A stretch of 64,000 bases of DNA, taken from the NCBI RefSeq assembly GCF_963675635.1, contig NZ_OY776488.1:475740-539739 (forward strand), written 5' to 3'. A model generated the notes under the pieces. That model saw only the letters and a list, made by a program, of their open reading frames with translations, had not been told where the DNA came from and made no database searches. Positions within the stretch are counted from its first letter, which is position 1. Each line of letters opens with the position of its first letter. Source of the stretch: an uncultured Pseudodesulfovibrio sp. Lineage in GTDB: Bacteria > Desulfobacterota > Desulfovibrionia > Desulfovibrionales > Desulfovibrionaceae. Made by a program: the position numbers and the translations under genes. Below, in pieces: positions 26,689 to 35,255 of the stretch.

Positions 26689-29600
26689 TCAAATATAAAA
26701 GAGGAACGATTCCACTTTTGTTTCGACCACCTTGTTCTTGTTGCCGTCAAAAGTTAGCGGTAGCAGAGGCAGGGAATTGTCACCGTTACGCCGCTTGTGC
26801 AGGATGTCGAGGGAGATGCCCGTGTTTTCGTACATTGGTGTGACCGAGATAATGCCGCGTGTCTCAGACAGATTCCCAAAGGGTTTCGCACTGCGGTAGC
26901 GGCCGAAGGCTCCCGCATAAAAGCCGAGTATGTCGTCGGCCTTGGTCATGAGTTGTTCCAGATCCGGTTCGAAGTGGCTGTGGTCGCCAAGGATTGCGGC
27001 AATGGCGCGGATTGTGTTTTTGAATTCATCCAGCAGCCGTTTTTTTGTTGCTTGTCGTCCGTTATCTTCAGGAGCGAAGTCGTGCCAGAAAGTCCACATG
27101 ATTTCAGTGAAAGGAGCATAGACTACACGGTTTCCACCTTCTTCGAGGGCCTTGAACGTGTCGTTGTTCAACACGTCGTTGTATAACGTCATCGGTTCAC
27201 CGAGTGCGAAGACCGTTTTCCCTCCGTTCTCTTCCTGAATCCATGTGTGAATGTGATGGGCTACGGATTCGAGAAATTCCTGATTCAATGTGTTGCTTTC
27301 AAGCATGTTTTCCATGGTTTTCTGGAGAGCCTCTCTTCTGTGCCTGGGAGCGAGCAGGATGAGATCTCCGGCCAACAGGCACAGGAAGAGCGTCCTTGCA
27401 TTATTCTCATTCAAGTTGAGGAGGTCTTCCATATAGGGAGAGATGATTCCGACATGTTCCAGTCCGCATTCGTCCAACTTGGTGCGAATGAACCGTGAAT
27501 ACTGCCCGTCAACCTCGGCTCCTTCGGATTGCGGGAGTACTATGGTGACTTTTTCTTTGGAACCGTTTGAGTCATTCAGGGTTTTGAGGATGTCACCCAG
27601 CAACACGGTCAGTGAATAGTATTCGTTGGTAATGGTGTGATTTCTGCCGAGATCTATCGAAGCTGCCGTTGTCTGGTTTGTCTGGATTGCGTTAAATCCT
27701 GCTGCTTCCAGAGCTTTGCAAGCCAGACTGGAGTATGGGTATATATGAGGTATGATGAGTTTTTCCTGTGTGGGAAGGATGTGGCTGGTGTTGATATTCA
27801 CCGGCTCTTCCGAAGGAAGATCGGTGTATGTATCAAGGGGGCCTGCGTCCAGAACGGGGCGTTTGTCCAAGCTGTTCACGAACGCCTCTACCCGGGTGAT
27901 GATTCCGACTCCGGAGGAGTGTTCATCCACCTCAACGGTCAGGTATAGCTTGTTTCCCATAATCTCCTTGAAGAAGTGAGACGTCACGGTGTCCGGTCCG
28001 CAGCCATGGTGCGTGAGGAACACAGCATAGAGGTTCGGGTGAATGGAAACCAGTTTTGCCGCTTCGAGAATGTGTTGGCCGAAGGGCCAGTACATGTTCG
28101 GATGATCCTGGAAGATATCTACCTCGGGCATGTCGTAAAACGGCAAGGTATTATATCCCATGGTGGCAAGTTTGTCGGCTATGCCAAGGTTGAGAACCGG
28201 GTCAGCCACGCCATAAATTTTGGAGATGAGCACAAATGTTTTGCGGTCGGGGTCGAGGTTGGCGATGGTTTCTTTGCCGCGTTGTTCCAGCTTGTCCTCA
28301 AACGCCTTGAACGATGCCATGGCCTTTTGCATGGCCCTCCCTGTTTCCTGCTCTGTCTTTCCAAGCCTGCGGCCCATGTTCACGAACACGTTGCGCATGA
28401 AGTCCGGTCCTTGATTGAAGGCAATGGTCGGTGCCAGAAGTTCGATTTTTCTGTCTTCAAGGTCCATGGCTTTGTTGATAATCTTGAAGGCCAGTTGCAT
28501 GTATGCGCAACCAAAGTCCTGACGGGAGAGAGAACCTGGATGAAAGACGGTGTAAAGGTCGGGAAAGAACAGGTAGTCAACGCCCTTTGCGACCAGTTCA
28601 GCCGCGTGTCCGTTGATGAGCTTGACGGGATAGCACGTCTCGTCCAGAGAGTGCTCCTGAGATAACCGTATCGTTTTTTCGGACGTGGGTTCAGAGAGCA
28701 GGACATTGAGTCCCAACTCACGGAAGAAAGGGTAGAACATCGGGAACATGCCATAAGTGAAAAGGGCTCGGGGGATACCAACAGTTTTTTTGTCCGGGTC
28801 CATGACGTCATCATATCCCTCAAAAATGAATTCCTGAACTTTTCTGTTGAAGTCTGATCCGGCGACAGTGTCCGAAATCGCTTCCGCGTGAACTTCTTTC
28901 GGAATGTCCGGAGTGAATCCCTTGAAGTTCGTGACGGCGGCATCTGTCTCTTCCATTTCCATACGGGCCAGGATGGCGGCACCGTAAGCTCCTGTGACAC
29001 TAAAGAATGGGGGGACGATTATATCCTTGCCTGTCACTGCGCGAAACGCATTGACGACCCCCTGATTATGCGCCACGCCGCCTTGTAGGAATATTTTCCG
29101 GCCTACATGTTTTTGTCCGACCACGCGGTTCATATAATTTTTGACGATGGAATAGCAGAGGCCGGCCGCCAGATCCTTGATGTTTTCACCATTTGCAAGG
29201 TGTGCGGCAATGCTGGTTTCCATGAAGACGGTGCAGCGTTCGCCGAGGCTGACAGGAGCTGTTCCCGAAAGGGCGATGGGGCCGATCTCTTCCAATTGCA
29301 CCCCCAGCTTTTTGGACTGTTCCTCAATAAAGGAGCCGGTTCCGGCGGCGCATATCTTGTTCATTTGAAAGTCTGAGACAACGCCGTTTTCGAGTGCAAT
29401 GAACTTTGAGTCCTGGCCGCCGATTTCAAAGATCGTGTCCACAGATGGGTCGATTGACACTGCGGCCCTGGCCTGGGCGGTGATTTCGTCGCGAACCACG
29501 TCGGCTCCAACCATGCGACCAATCATATATCTGCCGGACCCTGTTGTGGCGGCACCTGCTACTCTGATTCTGTCGCCGAATTCCTCATGCAGTTCCAAAA

Positions 29601-30681
29601 GACCCGCGCGTACTGCCCGAACCGGGTCTCCAGCCGTTCTCAGGTATCGGTAACCGAGGATATTGTCGTGATCGTCGATAAGGACCAGATTGGTGCTTGT
29701 TGACCCTACATCAATGCCCAGCCAGCAGTTTGCCGGAGTCGATTTCGGAAGACTACGGGGTATATGTTTGGCTTTGCCGTCATCCGTGCCGAGGCCCGCC
29801 AATTCTTTGAGGTGCAGGTCTTCTTGCAAGTGGATATTCAGTGCTGGTGCATCAGTCAAAGCCTCAGTTGTCTCATCGAGATTGATGGACAATCTTTCCT
29901 GCACGGCCAGTATGGCCGCACCAATAGCTCCGGCAAGACTTGAGTTTTTATGGACGCGTAATTCCTTTGGGCTGACCTTGAGCTCTGATGTCATGGCCTC
30001 CGTGATCGCGCTGTTGCGGCAGACTCCACCGACGAAGAGTATGGGCGTGTTCTTGGGGAGTCGACGCATGACCGAGCTTTTATAGTTTTTGACGACGGCG
30101 TGTGCCAGTCCTGCCAATATGTCATTAACCGAGACACCTTCCTGTTGGTGGTGAATGATGTCGGTTTTGGCAAAGACACTGCATCGTCCGGCAATGCGGG
30201 GAATGAAGGTCGCCTTGGCTGCGTGCTCGGAATAATCTTCAATCTCCATGCCCAGCCGTGAAACCTGTTCTTCGAGAAACGACCCGGTGCCTGACGAGCA
30301 GTTGGAGGTCATGGAGACTTCCACCCGAGTTTTGTCTTCCGGCGTAAAACCGGTGATGAATTTCGCCGTTTGGCCGCCCATTTCAATGATGGAAAGGCAT
30401 TCGTTGTCGAGAAGCAGGCTGCCTTCAACAACAGATGCCACTTCGTTGACTGGATGGATCTTTCCTGAAGCGGCGAGGAATGTGCTACCGCTTCCTGTGA
30501 CAGCTCCATAGTGTATCTGGTCCGTATCAAACTGTTCAAGGGCCTGCTCCAGCATTTGCTTCAACGTTTTGGACACTTCTCCCCGGTGAAGGGCGTATTT
30601 CGTGTGTATGACGGTGTTGCTGGAATCAATTATGGCAATTTTGACGGCAGAGTATCCGATGTCTATTCCCAGGCTATGCAT
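26689..30681 (-). CDS. Large acyl-CoA dehydratase activase (double BcrAD/BadFG ATPase plus HgdB-like part)
   Basis: Cytoplasmic protein of 1330 residues. Two ASKHA ATPase domains of the 2-hydroxyacyl-CoA dehydratase activator type are seen: residues 1-265 (LGIDIGYSAVKIAIIDSS, SNCSSGTGSFLEEQ, GGVCRNSAI) and about 325-590 (LGIDVGSTSTNLVLIDDH, KICAAGTGSFIEEQ, GGVAHNQGVV). The cysteine in each C-x-x-GTGSF segment would hold the bridging [4Fe-4S] cluster. A DUF2229-type region follows (VGIPRALFTYGMFPMFYPFF) and then an HgdB-like C-terminal part. Such fused proteins are widespread in anaerobes but their substrate is not known. A MarR-type operator lies 60 bases upstream. Confidence 0.85.
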   Translation of the reverse strand: MHSLGIDIGYSAVKIAIIDSSNTVIHTKYALHRGEVSKTLKQMLEQALEQFDTDQIHYGAVTGSGSTFLAASGKIHPVNEVASVVEGSLLLDNECLSIIEMGGQTAKFITGFTPEDKTRVEVSMTSNCSSGTGSFLEEQVSRLGMEIEDYSEHAAKATFIPRIAGRCSVFAKTDIIHHQQEGVSVNDILAGLAHAVVKNYKSSVMRRLPKNTPILFVGGVCRNSAITEAMTSELKVSPKELRVHKNSSLAGAIGAAILAVQERLSINLDETTEALTDAPALNIHLQEDLHLKELAGLGTDDGKAKHIPRSLPKSTPANCWLGIDVGSTSTNLVLIDDHDNILGYRYLRTAGDPVRAVRAGLLELHEEFGDRIRVAGAATTGSGRYMIGRMVGADVVRDEITAQARAAVSIDPSVDTIFEIGGQDSKFIALENGVVSDFQMNKICAAGTGSFIEEQSKKLGVQLEEIGPIALSGTAPVSLGERCTVFMETSIAAHLANGENIKDLAAGLCYSIVKNYMNRVVGQKHVGRKIFLQGGVAHNQGVVNAFRAVTGKDIIVPPFFSVTGAYGAAILARMEMEETDAAVTNFKGFTPDIPKEVHAEAISDTVAGSDFNRKVQEFIFEGYDDVMDPDKKTVGIPRALFTYGMFPMFYPFFRELGLNVLLSEPTSEKTIRLSQEHSLDETCYPVKLINGHAAELVAKGVDYLFFPDLYTVFHPGSLSRQDFGCAYMQLAFKIINKAMDLEDRKIELLAPTIAFNQGPDFMRNVFVNMGRRLGKTEQETGRAMQKAMASFKAFEDKLEQRGKETIANLDPDRKTFVLISKIYGVADPVLNLGIADKLATMGYNTLPFYDMPEVDIFQDHPNMYWPFGQHILEAAKLVSIHPNLYAVFLTHHGCGPDTVTSHFFKEIMGNKLYLTVEVDEHSSGVGIITRVEAFVNSLDKRPVLDAGPLDTYTDLPSEEPVNINTSHILPTQEKLIIPHIYPYSSLACKALEAAGFNAIQTNQTTAASIDLGRNHTITNEYYSLTVLLGDILKTLNDSNGSKEKVTIVLPQSEGAEVDGQYSRFIRTKLDECGLEHVGIISPYMEDLLNLNENNARTLFLCLLAGDLILLAPRHRREALQKTMENMLESNTLNQEFLESVAHHIHTWIQEENGGKTVFALGEPMTLYNDVLNNDTFKALEEGGNRVVYAPFTEIMWTFWHDFAPEDNGRQATKKRLLDEFKNTIRAIAAILGDHSHFEPDLEQLMTKADDILGFYAGAFGRYRSAKPFGNLSETRGIISVTPMYENTGISLDILHKRRNGDNSLPLLPLTFDGNKNKVVETKVESFLFYI

Positions 30682-30740
30682 AGTTGCGATCCTTTCGGCG
30701 GCGATGCGCCACAGACTCGCTGACCGAGTTGGCGCAGCAA

Positions 30741-30757
30741 GGTTTAGTTTCTTAACC
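30741..30757. promoter_or_regulatory. MarR-type operator upstream of the activase gene
   Basis: GGTTTAGTTTCTTAACC, near-palindromic with seven-base arms around TTT. It matches three sites around the marR gene at 34150, 34235 and 34752 (consensus GGTTWAGTNTCTWAACY, with small deviations). Confidence 0.6.
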
Positions 30758-30875
30758 GTGTGTTCAAAAAAACGGTATTTTCACTGAGGGGTATTCTTTG
30801 ATGCCTTTTCAGGCGAGGAAAGTCCTCCACCCAGTCGTGTGCATGGTGGCCTTATCTTGTCTGGCGCGGGCATTG

Positions 30876-32881
30876 TTAAATTGTCCTTGCTATCTCGGAG
30901 GCATGGTGCAGGGCGTCGAGGCCATTTGTCGGCATGAGGTAGGCGTCACCGACAACATATGTTTCTCCTGCCACGTCGCTGCTTATACCTCGGAGTGGAT
31001 TATGGCTGCTCACTCCGGTCGCCATAACAAAGGCGTCAAATTCTCCAAGGTTCTTTCTCTGCCCTTCCTGGACAACGAACAATTCTCCTGAGGTTGCGAT
31101 CTCATCAACCTTCGTGTTCGTTTCAATGGTCACACCTTGCTGGGCAAGGCTTTTGATCAGCCACACTTTTCGGGCAGGGACTTCACCAATGCCTATGTCA
31201 GGCAGAACTTCAACAAGAGTCACCTTTTTCCCTTCGGCAGCAAGGGCGTTTGCTGTCTCGCAACCAGTTGCGCCACCCCCAATTACAGCCACAGTCTGAC
31301 CGTTGATGCTTTTCCCTCCCAGAATGTCGTGAGCTGTGATGACACTGTCGTTTTGTGCGCCGGGTATGGCTGGAATGAGAGGGATACTGCCGGTTGCGAT
31401 GACGGTGACATCGGGGGCAAAAGCGTTGACCATTTCCTGATCTACCTCGCAATCCGTAATCACAGTCACATTATTCAACTTGTTGATCTGATCTACACGC
31501 CAGTCAACAACCCATCGAAAGTCGTTTTTGCCAGGAGGCACAAAGGCAAGATTCCATTGTCCTCCAAGTTTTTTCCCTTTTTCACAAAGGGTGACGTCAT
31601 GTCCTCGCTGGGCAGCAATCAGGGCTGTTTCCAATCCGGCAGGGCCGCCACCGATCACCAGAACTCGTTTGGATGGGGCAGCTTGAGTAATGTGCATTTC
31701 GGTTTCTCTGCCAGCCTCTGGATTTTGCAGGCAATTTGCAAAGCCGGCAGTCATTTGCGTTCCGATGCAACCTTGCAGGCAGCCAATGCATTTGCGAATG
31801 TCGTCGGCCCTGCCTTCACGCGCTTTATTGGTCCAGTCCGGGTCGGCGATCAGTCCCCGACCCAACGCGACCAGATCGGCCTTTCCATTTTTCAGAATGT
31901 CTTCCGCACTTTCGGGGTCAATGATGCGCTGCACACCGATGACTGGCACGCTTACTGTGCTTTTGATGGTGCTTATGTGATCGATGATCGGGTGGGTCCT
32001 TCTTCGGCAATGGGCATCATCAAAGACCAATATGTTGGCGAAATGCCGCGACCTGCAGTGATGTGCAGGGCATCAATTCCGCCTTCTTCCAGAGTCTGGG
32101 CAATGACCACTGCATCAGCGACGTCGATGCCGCCACCCTCGCCTTCGGTCGCCACCATGCGAAATATGACCGGAAACTCTTCGCCTACGGCAGACCTGAC
32201 TTTTTGAATAACTTCCAGCGGGAAGCGCATCCTGCCCAGGAAATTCCCTCCATATTCATCAGTGCGTTTGTTGAAATAGGGTGAATAGAATTGCTGAAGC
32301 AAAAAGCCTTGCGCACCGTTAAGTTCCACGGCGTCCGCTCCGGCCTGTTTTGCCCTCAGGGCAGCCGCAGCAAATTCGTCGCCCACCGTTTGTATGTCTT
32401 CATGGGACATGACGTTCGAAATCATGGTGGTTTTTTCCAGTTCCATCCCCTTGAAACGCATTTGGTTCGGTTTGAAGATGCCGCCAGACGGTGAAACCAG
32501 TCGCTTTTTCTTCGTAAAGAAAGGGTATGCTTCCAGTCCGCCGTGCATGAGGTGAATTGACAGCTTGGCTCCGGCTGCATGTACCGCTTCGGCCAGAGCA
32601 GTAAATCCCGGTATATATTTATCATCGTAGAGTGAATTCATGCCCACTCCCACGGTCCCGTTTTTGGAAACAGCGGCAACGCCAGTCGTTATCAACCCGG
32701 CGCCACCTTGGGCGATCCTGGTGTAAAAGGCGATAAGTCGATCAGACAACGTGTCATCCTTGTTGCCGAGTCCGGTTCCCATTGGTGCCAGGGCAACTCT
32801 GTTTTTCAGTTCCATGGAGCCGATACGTATTGGTTCGAAAAGATTGGGAAAGTGTTGTTGCATGGTTATGTCTCTTTTCAT
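30876..32881 (-). pseudogene. FadH-like (2,4-dienoyl-CoA reductase / old yellow enzyme) Fe-S flavoprotein, frameshifted
   Basis: Two overlapping frames together give one full-length protein of about 668 residues. The first frame (32881 to stop 31973) holds the FMN TIM barrel: LFEPIRIGSMELKNRVALAP, KLSIHLMHGGLEAYPF, AVELNGAQGFLLQQFYSPYF. The second frame (to 30876) continues with SVPVIGVQRIIDPE, the cluster motif C-x2-C-x3-C-x11-C (CIGCLQGCIGTQ...), an FAD Rossmann GGGPAGLETALIAA and an NAD(P)H Rossmann IGGGATGCETANALA. The break is in a CCC run at 31994-31996, where one extra C would restore GPHPIIDH. It is either a real mutation or a read error. Family members reduce C=C bonds of enoyl-CoA or related compounds. 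It is the last gene of the MarR-controlled set. Confidence 0.85.
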
Positions 32882-32892
32882 TTTTTTGCGAT

Positions 32893-33741
32893 TTACAGGA
32901 AAGTCAGTCCGTCAGGCAGAGGCTCACGATACAGAGCCATGCTTGCAAGTCCTTCTATCTGGATCGGAATCATGCCAGCTTCTTTTGTCGCGACGGCGAG
33001 CGATGCGTAGCAGTATGGGCAGGTAGTAACCAAGTACTTGGCTCCAGCCTGCTTTGCGTCTTGAATGTTTCGGTGTGCCTGGATTTCTGATTGCTCGGAG
33101 TCCTTCGAGGTGTGACCTGTGGCGAGACCAAAGTATCCACGACTTCCGCAGCACAATCTGTCGTTGAAGTCGTATGTCCTTTTGACGCGCCTCACGCCAA
33201 TCAACCTGAAGAGCTCTTCGATCAGGGCGTTTTTTTCATCTCCCTCGCTCCATGAGCAGGGGAGCTGGATTGCGGCGTCTGCATCAATCATATGGACGTT
33301 TCCGTCATGGTCTTTGACCTTGCGGATGAGCCATTCTAACAGCGAGACTGGTTTGAACCGCAACTTCAGGCCCAGGTTGCAGGCCATTTCCAGCCCGCGA
33401 ACGCTTTCGTCATGGTAGAAGATTATTTCTTCCACATCCAAAGCGTTGAGGCTGGCAACAGCCCGTTCAATTTGATCGTTGGCAGAGTTGCTTAAATATC
33501 CATGGATGAAACCGTGCCCTAACGAGTAATCCTCACCACTTAAAATGTTCATTCCTGAGAACAGAGTGCTTGAGTAAAACGCTTCGCAATTGGTTTTTTC
33601 CATGATGCCTACGTTCAGCCATGGTGCGTCGTATGTTGTCTTTCGAATATGGTTGCGAGCACCTTTTACGAAGAAACTGTTGACGAAGACGTCGACGTGC
33701 TGTCTTAACGTTGGCTGTATTGAATTTGAATCACATGGCAT
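32893..33741 (-). CDS. HdrB-like CCG-domain iron-sulfur protein
   Basis: Protein of 282 residues with one clear cysteine-rich CCG unit: LPCSWSEGD, then DRLCCGSRGYFG, then TTCPYCYASLAV (about residues 175-250). In heterodisulfide reductase subunit B and relatives this CCG motif binds a noncubane or [4Fe-4S] cluster and works in thiol/disulfide electron transfer. The N-terminal half lacks a second intact CCG unit. AAGGAGCC precedes the ATG. It lies 11 bases before the FadH-like gene and 30 bases after the CMD gene, so it may supply or take electrons from the flavoenzyme. Confidence 0.75.
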   Translation of the reverse strand: MPCDSNSIQPTLRQHVDVFVNSFFVKGARNHIRKTTYDAPWLNVGIMEKTNCEAFYSSTLFSGMNILSGEDYSLGHGFIHGYLSNSANDQIERAVASLNALDVEEIIFYHDESVRGLEMACNLGLKLRFKPVSLLEWLIRKVKDHDGNVHMIDADAAIQLPCSWSEGDEKNALIEELFRLIGVRRVKRTYDFNDRLCCGSRGYFGLATGHTSKDSEQSEIQAHRNIQDAKQAGAKYLVTTCPYCYASLAVATKEAGMIPIQIEGLASMALYREPLPDGLTFL

Positions 33742-33771
33742 GATTGTGGCTCCTTGTATTGCTGGTACAGG

Positions 33772-34113
33772 TTAAAAGAGTCCCTCTTCTTCCATCATTT
33801 TGAACACCATCCAGGCTCCGCCCATGGCAGTGGTGCCGGACATGGAAATGGTTACGCCGACAGTTTCGAGGATTTCTGCTTTGGTCGCTCCGGCCTTGAT
33901 TGCAGCTTGAAGATGGCCGAGTGTGCATGGAGCGCAGTGGTCTTTTACGCCGATTGCCACGGCCATAAGATGCTTTTCCTTGGAACCCAGCGCCCCGTCA
34001 GCGAATGCAGCGCTGATGGTTTTCAGCGTGAGCTCCCATACTTCGGGATTTTCGTTGTCGTAGTTTTTTCGGCAGGCCAGGAATTCTTCAAGCCATAGTC
34101 CTTGATTCTGCAT
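33772..34113 (-). CDS. Carboxymuconolactone decarboxylase / AhpD family protein
   Basis: Small protein of 113 residues. The CMD-family core EKHLMAVAIGVKDHCAPCTLGHLQAAIKAG spans about residues 45-74, with the redox pair C-x2-C followed by a histidine three residues later, as in AhpD-like enzymes. It is the first structural gene after marR, with two MarR-type operators in its promoter. AhpD-like proteins act as thiol-dependent peroxidases or reductants; here a role in redox handling with the HdrB-like protein is inferred. Confidence 0.85.
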   Translation of the reverse strand: MQNQGLWLEEFLACRKNYDNENPEVWELTLKTISAAFADGALGSKEKHLMAVAIGVKDHCAPCTLGHLQAAIKAGATKAEILETVGVTISMSGTTAMGGAWMVFKMMEEEGLF

Positions 34114-34149
34114 TTGATTACTCCTATCGATGCATTTGATTATTTATAC

Positions 34150-34166
34150 GGTTAAGTGTCTTAACT
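34150..34166. promoter_or_regulatory. MarR-type operator 1 before the CMD gene
   Basis: GGTTAAGTGTCTTAACT, arms GTTAAG/CTTAAC around TGT, 37 bases before the CMD start codon, so close to the expected transcription start. Confidence 0.6.
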
Positions 34167-34234
34167 GTGTAACCCTGATAAGGCGTCAGTATTGCGGCTA
34201 TATATGCACAATAAATAAATTGGTTATGAAGTTT

Positions 34235-34251
34235 GGTTTAATCTCTAAACC
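34235..34251. promoter_or_regulatory. MarR-type operator 2 between marR and CMD genes
   Basis: GGTTTAATCTCTAAACC, same length and spacing as the other three sites, 16 bases past the marR stop codon. Confidence 0.6.
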
Positions 34252-34266
34252 ATACGTCTAAAAAAA

Positions 34267-34743
34267 TTATTCTCTGAATAGTTCGGCAATTCGTTTATCC
34301 ACAGCAGACTCAACAACGGTAAGAATAACTGTTGCAACTGCCAACTGGGTGTCGGGGAACTCTTCCAATTGTTTCATAAGGGTGTTCAGATGACGTTCGT
34401 GAAATTCCTTGTGCGCGTCAAACGCTTCCCATCCTGTGTCAGTGAGATAGGTCAAGATTTCCTTGTCGTTGTCCAGAGCCTTTTCCTTCCTGGCAAACCC
34501 TTTTTTTTCCAGTTTGCCGACCATCTGGGATGCCGCGCTTTTAGTGACCCCGAGAACGTCACCAATACCCTTGATATTGATTCCTTCCTGTTGGCCGATG
34601 GCGTTTAGACAGTGAATCTCTTTTGCTGTCAGCCCAATGTTCCTGCCTGTGCGTATGGGTAACTCCTCAATACGGGAGTGTTTGTTAATAATGCGCATGA
34701 GTTTGCCGGTGAGGGCATTAATGGATTCTTGTTTCGAACTCAT
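34267..34743 (-). CDS. MarR family transcriptional regulator
   Basis: Repressor-type winged helix protein of 158 residues. NIGLTAKEIHCLNAIGQQEG and IKGIGDVLGVTKSAASQMVG form the DNA-recognition helices, then KLEKKGFARKEKALDNDKEI and LTYLTDTGWEAF form the wing and following helix. It heads the CMD / HdrB-like / FadH-like set. A matching 17-bp operator lies 9 bases before its own start codon, so autorepression is likely. Confidence 0.9.
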   Translation of the reverse strand: MSSKQESINALTGKLMRIINKHSRIEELPIRTGRNIGLTAKEIHCLNAIGQQEGINIKGIGDVLGVTKSAASQMVGKLEKKGFARKEKALDNDKEILTYLTDTGWEAFDAHKEFHERHLNTLMKQLEEFPDTQLAVATVILTVVESAVDKRIAELFRE

Positions 34744-34751
34744 GACGATTT

Positions 34752-34768
34752 GGTAAAGTTTCTAAACT
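34752..34768. promoter_or_regulatory. MarR-type operator 3 before marR
   Basis: GGTAAAGTTTCTAAACT, directly upstream of the marR start. It also faces the truncated TetR-like frame on the other strand. Confidence 0.6.
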
Positions 34769-34830
34769 ATGGTGTCAAGGCCTAATATGCAGTTCATATA
34801 TTTTCAAATTCGAGAAAGGGAGGCGTTGCC

Positions 34831-34965
34831 GTGAAAGTCAAGGATCAACGGATAGTCGCGTCTGCTCTGAAAATTGTTATTGAAAGAGGGATGATAGATC
34901 GAGTTCTTTTGCGTTGTGGCGAGTCAAAGAGAGCAGGGGTGAGGTGTGTGATGCCCGGTAATTGA
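34831..34965 (+). pseudogene. Truncated TetR-like N-terminus
   Basis: A GTG start after GGGAGG opens a 44-codon frame, VKVKDQRIVASALKIVIERG at its beginning. This resembles the first helix of TetR-family regulators (R-x-x-I-x-x-A-A-x-x-x-x-x-x-x-G). The frame then degenerates before the tRNA remnant at 35082. It may be what is left of a regulator cut by insertion of the neighbouring island; too short for certainty. Confidence 0.35.
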
Positions 34966-35040
34966 ATCTTCCGATCTGGATGATATTTCCTTGAATCGGA
35001 AAGCGCATCGAAAAGAGCGGATATGGTACCATCGCCAATA

Positions 35041-35076
35041 GGAAAAGGGCTGCGACATATGTCGCAGCCCTTTTCC
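35041..35076. terminator. Perfect 36-bp palindrome, terminator-like, next to the tRNA remnant
   Basis: Eighteen-base arms (GGAAAAGGGCTGCGACAT and its complement) with no loop bases. The core resembles the terminators that follow the two intact tRNA-Leu copies (AAAGGGCTGCGAC), so it is probably a terminator moved with the tRNA fragment. Confidence 0.7.
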
Positions 35077-35081
35077 TATGC

Positions 35082-35110
35082 TGGCTCCGAAGAGAAGAGT
35101 CGGAAGCTTC
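35082..35110 (-). pseudogene. tRNA-Leu 3' end remnant
   Basis: TGGCTCCGAAGAGAAGAGTC and the next bases match the CCA end, acceptor and T-arm of the intact tRNA-Leu copies (TGGTGCCGAAGAGAAGATTC) with a few changes; similarity fades after about 30 bases. It is flanked by the same type of terminator. Partial tRNA 3' ends are typical of integration sites. Confidence 0.55.
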
Positions 35111-35255
35111 TGGATTTCGGCCTTGTGGCAATATTTTGATTTTATTCGGATTTTTTAATTGTATGTATCCTGTTTGAAGAATGACCTGGTGCTTTGATCC
35201 GGTTTCAGCAAGTGTGTGGTCCTCTCTTTTAGGCATCTACAAGTAGAAGTCTTGA

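Noticed and set aside
34877-35236. 119-codon minus-strand frame across the tRNA remnant and palindrome
   Set aside because: It reads through a terminator-like palindrome and a tRNA fragment, with no ribosome site or domain.
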